Source of the DNA: CAYSBA01 sp964429075 [NCBI: uncultured bacterium]
GTDB lineage: Bacteria; CAYSBA01
NCBI GenBank assembly: GCA_964429075.1
Contig: CAYSBA010000025.1
Span: 1-9,969 of the forward strand
DNA: 9,969 nucleotides
Direction of reading: 5' to 3'
Numbering within the stretch: position 1 is the stretch's first letter; each line of letters opens with the position of its first letter. Under the pieces are notes generated by a model, which worked only from the letters and a program-made list of their open reading frames with translations, was not told the DNA's origin and ran no database searches. Below, one piece after another: positions 1 to 5,191 of this stretch. The position numbers and the translations under genes were made by a program.

Positions 1-2366
1 ATCAGAAGGTTTTTACCATCCTTTGAGTATCTTATTGTTAATGCTGGTGGAGTTCTGTCTATAGTGATTTTAAAACTGAGAGGGGTTGGATCTACACTGC
101 GGGGCATCCCCTTATATCGTGATCTTATCTGAATGTAATGTTCTCCCTCTAAGGCCAAAAGTGGGCTGGTTATCTTGAGTACATCAAATGGAACATAGGG
201 ACTCCACAAAGAGTTGTCTATCCTGTAGGAGAACTCTCTGTCTTTCCCCCACATTTTGAATAATAAAATTGGAAACTTACCTGTACTATAATCTATATTT
301 TTTAAGCTTCCTTCTGTCTCTGAAGAAAGGATGATCGGGTTTTGACCCTGTGGAACAAAATCGAGCCTGGCAAAGACTCCTATAAAATCGTAAGGTCCGT
401 TTGCACTTCCATCTGTTGCAACTCCCCTTATTCTGTTGTCATCAAGAACAAGTTTCAGTCCCTGAAGGTCAGGTATTGGGATCTGTACATTTATAACACC
501 AGAAAGCATGGACATTACCGACCCGAGTAGTGTGTTGAGGCTATCCTGGATCTGTGCAGGATCCTCCTTCAACAACTCACTGTATGTGACCTGTAGGTTA
601 TTTACCGCTATAGCATTGCTTGGCATTACAGGTATTAGTACGGTCTGCCCTGTCTGGCTGTCTATGTCAGTAGCAAGACTCAATGCAATGTCTATATCTT
701 GATCTGTGCTCAGGACCCTTACCATCCTTTCTTCAACCACTGCATAAAAATCTATTGAAAGACCATGGAGCATTATAGTAATAAGTGGATCTTCTGTAAC
801 AGGTCCCTGATCTGTAAACTCTACAATACCGGATCCGATTTTGAGAACCGGGGCCTGCGATGGTCTTAGTACAATCTTCATTGGTGAGGGGTTATTGTGG
901 GTTATCTCGCCCAAAGATGGCAGGAGAGTGGATAACATTGATGTATTAAGCATATCAAAACTCGATGTATCTACCGAAAGACACAGACCACCAGATGCAT
1001 AGAAACTCCAGAGTGTATAATTTAAGAATTGCTTTGCAACAAGTATGGCTGCATCGTATCCTTCATCCTGATCAATTGTGCCATCGCCATTAAAATCCAA
1101 TGAATCTGGTAGTTGAGGTCTTTGAGGCACTCCAAAATCAGGTGTTTCTGTAACCTGAACACAGTCTGATAAATCTGGTTCAAAGCCAGATAATACCCTT
1201 ATTTCAAGGCCATCATTGACTATAATTGGATCGACTGTTGTCTGTAGTTGCTGCCCTGGTGCAATCTGATATTTGAGAGAAACATCGGTTTGAAAATCTA
1301 CATCCTGAACAGAATCTGAGATATTCATCTTGCCAACAGAACCCAGTGGTTTTGGTACACAGGTTATAGTCTGATCTACTTCGCACTGAGAATTTGGATC
1401 CATAGGATCAGATTGGTTTCTGCAGTGAGCTCCATCTTGACAGCCAAGAGAATAATAATCGCAGGGCATACATAGATTTTTGTTGATCGCATCGGTTATC
1501 TGACCCTTAGTCATATCAACAACAGCATTCCCTATGGTATCAATAAGTAGTGACTTGATTGGTCCCCAATCAAGAAAACTACAGATATTACCAAATTGAA
1601 AATCTCCAGAATCAAGAGTAAAACTGATATCCTTTATATCGAGCGTCAGAAACTTTGTAAGATATTCTTCTGTAACCAGTGCAAGTAACATCTCGACAGG
1701 CTTATTATATATACCTATATCAATACTACAGTTAAAGTTGTTCTGAAGCCAGTCGTTAACTCCAAAACAGTTATATATGTCACTACAGTCACAGGGTGAA
1801 AAAATAGAACACCCACACATTGCAAGAAGTCCAGAATTGTTAATTGTGTTTAGGGTAGATTGACTTATATCACATGACAGCTGGGGTTCAATATGTATCG
1901 GTCCAACAGAAACAATATCTGCCCATACCTTGGAGTCAACTACATTTGGTGGGCTTGTAGAAAATTGACTGCTGTTTACTGAAATCTGTATTTCACAGTC
2001 TCCTATACATAGCCATACCTCAACACTAACAAGACAGTTTATTCCTATTGAACTCAAATCTGGCACACCAACCAGATTGTCAAGACAAAGATCATAGACC
2101 TTCTGTTGAGGAATAGGAAAGCTGAAACCATAGGGCATAAACATGTTGAGGATATCTCCAAGGTGTTGCTCAACAAAATCAAATCCACTACTTGTTACGC
2201 GCATCTGTAGGCCGTCGTACATGATTTTATCCTGTGTTATAGGTTTGTCAGGCTGGGTTGAGCAACTACATCCTCCACCTCCACAACCATCACCCGAAAG
2301 GGAAAAGATTAGAATTAAAAAAAATACTGAAAACAGCTTTATAGATAGTGTACTTTTTATCTTCAT
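1..2366 (-). CDS. Large exported Cys-containing protein, TULIP/BPI-like with EF-hand loop and Ig-like domain (3' end cut by window edge)
   Basis: The frame stays open for 788 codons from ATG 2364-2366 to the left edge, so the C-terminus is missing. A GGGG sits about 8 nt before the ATG. Residues 1-27 form a signal peptide (basic start, hydrophobic core LFSVFFLILIFSL) followed by C28-GGGG-C-S-C. This suggests a lipoprotein, though the -3 to -1 residues G-D-G are not a canonical lipobox. Residues about 50-300 carry a DGLQMRVTSSGFDF start and an amphipathic helical stretch near 268-297, recalling the N-terminal lobe of BPI/LBP. Residues 424-435 (DFNGDGTIDQDE) are a complete EF-hand Ca loop. Residues about 470-660 (LSTLLPSL, then MKIVLRPSQAPVLKI, then IPIPDLQGLKL) recall the C-terminal BPI lobe. 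Residues about 705-772 (YRID..W......LEGEHYIQIRSR..DPTP..F.IDRTPP) fit a bacterial Ig-like module. The exported location is well supported; the TULIP assignment is remote-homology inference, and lipid or hydrophobic ligand binding would follow only if it holds. Confidence 0.85.
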   Translation of the reverse strand, partial: MKIKSTLSIKLFSVFFLILIFSLSGDGCGGGGCSCSTQPDKPITQDKIMYDGLQMRVTSSGFDFVEQHLGDILNMFMPYGFSFPIPQQKVYDLCLDNLVGVPDLSSIGINCLVSVEVWLCIGDCEIQISVNSSQFSTSPPNVVDSKVWADIVSVGPIHIEPQLSCDISQSTLNTINNSGLLAMCGCSIFSPCDCSDIYNCFGVNDWLQNNFNCSIDIGIYNKPVEMLLALVTEEYLTKFLTLDIKDISFTLDSGDFQFGNICSFLDWGPIKSLLIDTIGNAVVDMTKGQITDAINKNLCMPCDYYSLGCQDGAHCRNQSDPMDPNSQCEVDQTITCVPKPLGSVGKMNISDSVQDVDFQTDVSLKYQIAPGQQLQTTVDPIIVNDGLEIRVLSGFEPDLSDCVQVTETPDFGVPQRPQLPDSLDFNGDGTIDQDEGYDAAILVAKQFLNYTLWSFYASGGLCLSVDTSSFDMLNTSMLSTLLPSLGEITHNNPSPMKIVLRPSQAPVLKIGSGIVEFTDQGPVTEDPLITIMLHGLSIDFYAVVEERMVRVLSTDQDIDIALSLATDIDSQTGQTVLIPVMPSNAIAVNNLQVTYSELLKEDPAQIQDSLNTLLGSVMSMLSGVINVQIPIPDLQGLKLVLDDNRIRGVATDGSANGPYDFIGVFARLDFVPQGQNPIILSSETEGSLKNIDYSTGKFPILLFKMWGKDREFSYRIDNSLWSPYVPFDVLKITSPLLALEGEHYIQIRSRYKGMPRSVDPTPLSFKITIDRTPPALTIRYSKDGKNLL

Positions 2367-2394
2367 TCTTTTACCCCGTAAATGTCTGATAAAA

Positions 2395-2423
2395 AGCATA
2401 TCACTATTTGAATTTATTTACAA
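2395..2423 (-). promoter_or_regulatory. Probable sigma-70 promoter of the leftward surface-protein gene
   Basis: Read on the minus strand, TTGTAA (2418-2423) and TATGCT (2395-2400) are separated by exactly 17 bp and lie just before the ATG at 2366. Each hexamer matches consensus at 4 of 6 positions in AT-rich DNA, so this is plausible but not proven. Confidence 0.4.
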
Positions 2424-2454
2424 TCTATATTAGAATTATTACTAAGTGAGCTAT

Positions 2455-2481
2455 TTGACAAAAACGAAACAGCCTTATAAT
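2455..2481 (+). promoter_or_regulatory. Sigma-70 promoter of the Cys-rich gene pair
   Basis: A perfect TTGACA (2455-2460) is followed by a perfect TATAAT (2476-2481) with a short 15-bp spacer. A TAATAA at 2478-2483 gives the standard 17-bp spacing instead. It lies back to back with the leftward promoter, so the two surface loci share one divergent control region. The strong SD GGAGG before ATG 2518 completes the start signals. Confidence 0.6.
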
Positions 2482-2498
2482 AAATATATAATAAATAT
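2477..2498 (+). repeat. Two tandem copies of the 11-mer ATAATAAATAT
   Basis: ATAATAAATAT occurs at 2477-2487 and again, identical, at 2488-2498. The first copy overlaps the -10 region of the rightward promoter, so it falls at or just after the expected transcription start. It could be a simple AT-rich slippage product or could tune promoter or leader length; the sequence alone does not decide. Confidence 0.6.
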
Positions 2499-2517
2499 AT
2501 TTCCGGAGGATTAAAAA

Positions 2518-3480
2518 ATGAGATATCTTGCGAAGATCTTTTTATTAATCTTTTTAGTTTTTGGTCTTGTTTTTTGTGGGAAGTCAACTGGAAATAATAA
2601 AGGAAATAACGACAACAATGGATCGGGCACAAATTTCTGTGCTTCAGATTCAGAATGCCCGGATGGACAGGTGTGTAATGGTGGTGTTTGTGAGGATGAA
2701 GGCATTACAAAATGTAGCAGTGATGCAGACTGTTCAGGTGGCAAAAAGTGTAATATGGTAAGTGGAAACTGTGTGGAATGCCTTTCAGACTCAGATTGTC
2801 AGACTGATTACAGTTGTGTAAACAACGAATGCAAACCAATCTCAGCAGGTTCGTGCGATCCTCCCTGTGCAGATGGTGAAAAGTGTGTTGAGAGACTCTC
2901 TCAGTGCAAACCACAGGACTGGTGCAGTCAGGATAGTGATTGTCCTACAGGACAGGCCTGCAATATGTTGAGTAATACCTGTGAGCAGAGCGGCTGTGTT
3001 GCAGACTCAGATTGCCCTACGGGTTATTATTGCGACAATGGTGAGTGTAAACAGGATCCCTGTGGTGGCATGTGCCAGGGGGCAACTCCCTATTGCGATG
3101 AGACAACAGGTACCTGCGTAGAGTGTCTTGGTGATAGGCACTGTCAGGCCGGTGAGGTTTGTGATGCCAGTACCCATACCTGTCAACCAGAAGGTGGTGG
3201 GTCCTGCTGTCCTGGCGGAAGCTGTCCAGGTGGCTATGTATGCAACGAGACCACCTGTCAGTGTGAACCTCCTGGTGGTGGGTGTCAGGATGGTGCTCAG
3301 TGTCAAACAAACTCAGACTGTGGATCGGGTGGTACATGTAACCCACTTACAATGACCTGTAGCTGTGGTGGTGGAGGAGGTGGTAACTGTCAGCAGATCG
3401 GAGATCCCAACATGTGTATGCTTCTTTGTTCCTTTATGGGTGGCACATGTGATGCACAGGGCAACTGTTGTACTCCATAG
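2518..3480 (+). CDS. Cysteine-rich exported protein with about ten four-Cys modules
   Basis: This 320-residue protein starts at ATG 2518 behind GGAGG with good spacing. Residues 1-19 are a signal peptide ending ...LVF before C20; F at -1 is a poor lipobox, so lipidation is uncertain although export is clear. A low-complexity G/N linker (21-38) precedes modules starting near residues 41, 66, 88, 113, 136, 160, 182, 203, 230 and 262. Most follow C-x4-(D)-C-x5-C-x3-6-C with a D-S-D-C or D-A-D-C acidic approach to the second Cys; two are shorter (CDPPC, CGGMC). Glycine runs separate the last modules, and the end (MCMLLCSFMGGTCDAQGNCC) looks like a separate mini-domain. The protein has 51 cysteines (16%). 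The spacing resembles Dickkopf-N/EB-type disulfide modules found in secreted proteins of myxobacterial relatives. A disulfide-bonded surface protein is inferred; ligand and function are unknown. It is first in a tandem pair with a paralogue. Confidence 0.88.
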   Translation: MRYLAKIFLLIFLVFGLVFCGKSTGNNKGNNDNNGSGTNFCASDSECPDGQVCNGGVCEDEGITKCSSDADCSGGKKCNMVSGNCVECLSDSDCQTDYSCVNNECKPISAGSCDPPCADGEKCVERLSQCKPQDWCSQDSDCPTGQACNMLSNTCEQSGCVADSDCPTGYYCDNGECKQDPCGGMCQGATPYCDETTGTCVECLGDRHCQAGEVCDASTHTCQPEGGGSCCPGGSCPGGYVCNETTCQCEPPGGGCQDGAQCQTNSDCGSGGTCNPLTMTCSCGGGGGGNCQQIGDPNMCMLLCSFMGGTCDAQGNCCTP

Positions 3481-3515
3481 CTAATTCTAAAAAACTTAAT
3501 TTTGAGACATAAGCT

Positions 3516-4322
3516 ATGAGTTATGCAAGATTAACATTTATTCTTACAATCTCTTTAATCTTATACGTATCTGCATGTGGTAAAGACAACACAAACAAAT
3601 CTGACAACAGACCTGATTGCTATATAGATACAGACTGCCCTTCAGGTTATTTCTGTACTGATGGCAGCTGCAAGATAAAACAGTGTGAGAATGACTCTGA
3701 TTGCTCTTCAGATATGGTCTGTAATCTTATTACATACGAATGTGAAACACCACAGACTCACTGCAGTCCAATAGATGATTGTGTGTCTGACAATGATTGT
3801 TTTCCCACACAGTCCTGTATTGGATGTAGATGTATAGATAAAAGCAGCATTTGTGATCCAGAATGTTCAGAAAATGAGGTATGCGTACAGAATACCTGCG
3901 TTGAAGATACACCCTGTGATCCAGAATGCAATCCTGGTATGCATTGCATAGAGCAAGATTCAGAATATGTTTGCGTTGAATGTGTAACAAACGCAGATTG
4001 TACAGACGGTAAACTGTGTTATCAAAACAGCTGTCAGGATGAGTCAACTCTATGTAACTGTATGCCTGGCGATGTATGTGATACAACTGGAGATGTCCCT
4101 CACTGCAGACCAAAGGAGTGTGATACAGATGCAGACTGCATGCAGGGCGAGATCTGTGTCAACAACCTTTGTGAGTCTGACCCCAATTACAACTGTAACA
4201 TCCAGTGTCCTCTTGGATATCGATGCAACAACGATACTGCTAACTGCGAGCCAATACCCTGTAACACCGATGCAGATTGCCCACAGGACATGACATGTGT
4301 TAATGGGATCTGCGGCTTTTAA
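3516..4322 (+). CDS. Cysteine-rich lipoprotein, paralogue of the preceding gene
   Basis: This 268-residue protein has a signal peptide (MSYARLTFILTISLILYVSA) ending in a good lipobox V-S-A before C21, so an outer-membrane or surface lipoprotein is likely. A short polar linker is followed by about ten disulfide modules starting near residues 35, 57, 83, 113, 134, 156, 180, 202, 227 and 249. The long type (C-x4-DC-x5-C-x4-C, often with D-x-D-C-P) alternates with a shorter CDPEC or CNIQC type. There are 43 cysteines in total. Glycine runs are absent, and the protein is more acidic and Asn/Asp-rich than its upstream partner. The gap to the upstream gene is 35 nt with no terminator, so the two are probably cotranscribed. 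The SD before ATG 3516 is weak (only a GAG about 10 nt upstream), hinting at lower or coupled translation. Function unknown. Confidence 0.88.
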   Translation: MSYARLTFILTISLILYVSACGKDNTNKSDNRPDCYIDTDCPSGYFCTDGSCKIKQCENDSDCSSDMVCNLITYECETPQTHCSPIDDCVSDNDCFPTQSCIGCRCIDKSSICDPECSENEVCVQNTCVEDTPCDPECNPGMHCIEQDSEYVCVECVTNADCTDGKLCYQNSCQDESTLCNCMPGDVCDTTGDVPHCRPKECDTDADCMQGEICVNNLCESDPNYNCNIQCPLGYRCNNDTANCEPIPCNTDADCPQDMTCVNGICGF

Positions 4323-4344
4323 ACCAAATAGGTCGATTTACCTA

Positions 4345-4373
4345 TATACAATACTGTGATTTTTACCCATAAT
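4345..4373 (+). promoter_or_regulatory. Possible promoter of the pilin gene
   Basis: TATACA (4345-4350) and CATAAT (4368-4373) are 17 bp apart, about 30 nt before the pilin start. The -35 is weak. No sigma-54 GG/GC element was seen. The gene may equally be read through from the Cys-rich pair, since nothing resembling a strong terminator lies between them. Confidence 0.3.
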
Positions 4374-4402
4374 AGATTTAGAACATATCAATGGAGGAGA
4401 AA

Positions 4403-4672
4403 ATGAAAAAAAGTAGTGCAAGAAGGTTATTGAAGAATAAGAAAGGTCAGGGTATGGTGGAGTACATCATAGTTATTGCCCTTGTAATGATCGCCGCAAT
4501 TGGGATCATATCGCTGTTCGGTAAAAACATCAGAGCACTATTTGCAGGCGCTGTAGATGCCCTTGGTGGGAATACAAATGTATCAGTTGAAACCCACGAA
4601 GCAGCACAGGTACAGGATAAGAATCTTAAAGATTTTGGTGAAAATCTGGGTGCGAGCGACGTTCAACAGTAA
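4403..4672 (+). CDS. Flp/Tad-type (type IVb) small pilin
   Basis: I place the start at ATG 4403, giving 89 aa. The in-frame ATG at 4391 sits inside the Shine-Dalgarno run (ATGGAGGAGAAAATG) and cannot use it. A basic leader (MKKSSARRLLKNKKG, residues 1-15) precedes the prepilin-peptidase site G15/Q16. The mature start QGMVEYIIVIALVMI has Glu at +5 and Tyr at +6, the Flp signature, in one hydrophobic helix (about 20-39). FGKNIRALF follows, then a hydrophilic, Gln/Asn/Asp-rich tail (about 55-89), longer than in the shortest Flp pilins. The family is processed by a dedicated prepilin peptidase and assembled by Tad machinery at the inner membrane; none of those genes is in the window. It follows the Cys-rich pair and ends at a clean terminator. 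A pseudopilin-like or other short class III-signal membrane protein is the alternative. Confidence 0.85.
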   Translation: MKKSSARRLLKNKKGQGMVEYIIVIALVMIAAIGIISLFGKNIRALFAGAVDALGGNTNVSVETHEAAQVQDKNLKDFGENLGASDVQQ

Positions 4673-4701
4673 GCATTTGTGTACAATTTAGGTTTAATTT
4701 G

Positions 4702-4727
4702 GGCCACTTTTTTAAGTGGCCTTTTTT
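4702..4727 (+). terminator. Rho-independent terminator after the pilin gene
   Basis: An 8-bp perfect stem GGCCACTT (4702-4709) / AAGTGGCC (4714-4721) with a TTTT loop is followed by six T. It closes the surface-protein block before the trxA promoter. Confidence 0.93.
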
Positions 4728-4743
4728 GTTTTTAAGGCACTAA

Positions 4744-4772
4744 TTGACATAATCCAAAAAAATTATTATATT
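4744..4772 (+). promoter_or_regulatory. Sigma-70 promoter of trxA
   Basis: A perfect TTGACA (4744-4749), a 17-bp spacer and TATATT (4767-4772) form a near-consensus promoter about 30 nt before the trxA start codon. It directly follows the pilin terminator, so trxA is an independent and probably well-expressed unit. Confidence 0.75.
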
Positions 4773-4804
4773 CTAATAATCTAATATTTTAATGGAGGAT
4801 GGAT

Positions 4805-5134
4805 ATGCCAAATGTGATGGAAGTAACAGATGGAACCTTTGAAAAAGAGGTACTTAAGTCAGATCTGCCCGTATTTGTTGATTTCTGGGCACCGTGGTGT
4901 GGCCCATGCAGGATGGTATCACCTATTGTAGAAGAGCTATCAGATGAGTATGATGGTAAGGTTAAATTCTGCAAGGTAAACACCGATGAGAATCAGATGG
5001 TGGCATCAAGTCTCGGTATTAGAAGTATCCCAACCATGATTATTTTTAAGGATGGTAAACCGGTTGATGCAGCTATAGGCGCCATGCCAAAGGAGATGTT
5101 AAAGGACTTTATTGATAGAACAATTGCCAAATAA
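4805..5134 (+). CDS. trxA: Thioredoxin
   Basis: This is a 109-residue classic single-domain thioredoxin. It reduces protein disulfides using C32 and C35 of the WCGPC site (31-35) and is recharged by thioredoxin reductase. Also visible are the buried D26 (VFVDFWAPWC), cis-Pro P76 in RSIPT, and the C-terminal G-x-x-x-K-E-x-L-x-x-F/I element. There is no signal peptide, so it is cytoplasmic and not a periplasmic helper for the Cys-rich exported proteins next door. I start it at ATG 4805, six nt after GGAGG (4794-4798); the in-frame ATG at 4799 abuts that SD and would be too close. An extra Cys (C56) lies outside the active site, as in some other thioredoxins. The gene is monocistronic, between its own promoter and a terminator. 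Confidence 0.97.
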   Translation: MPNVMEVTDGTFEKEVLKSDLPVFVDFWAPWCGPCRMVSPIVEELSDEYDGKVKFCKVNTDENQMVASSLGIRSIPTMIIFKDGKPVDAAIGAMPKEMLKDFIDRTIAK

Positions 5135-5158
5135 CCTGTGCTTTAAAAATAAATAAAT

Positions 5159-5189
5159 AAAAAAAAGCGGGCAAATGCCCGCTTTTTTT
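5159..5189. terminator. Bidirectional terminator between trxA and fadN
   Basis: Stem AGCGGGC (5166-5172) / GCCCGCT (5177-5183) with an AAAT loop is flanked by an A run on the left and a T run on the right. It therefore works as an intrinsic terminator for trxA on plus and for the fatty-acid operon on minus. The fadN stop codon (5192-5194) lies only a few bases away. Confidence 0.93.
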
Positions 5190-5191
5190 AT

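Noticed and set aside
342-702. Two plus-strand open frames opposite the long leftward gene
   Set aside because: They lie antisense to a continuous 788-codon frame with signal peptide and domain motifs, have no SD, and encode nothing recognisable.
2477-2498. CRISPR-like or mobile-element repeat
   Set aside because: Only two adjacent 11-mers without spacers; no transposase, inverted terminal repeats or target-site duplications were seen anywhere in the window.
4328-4345. Hairpin ATAGGT/ACCTAT after the second Cys-rich gene as a terminator
   Set aside because: Only six AT-rich base pairs and no T run; it is much weaker than the three clear terminators in the window.
4799-5134. Thioredoxin as a dedicated oxidative-folding helper for the Cys-rich exported proteins
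   Set aside because: It has no signal peptide or membrane anchor, a standard reducing WCGPC site, and its own promoter after a terminator, so it is an ordinary cytoplasmic TrxA.
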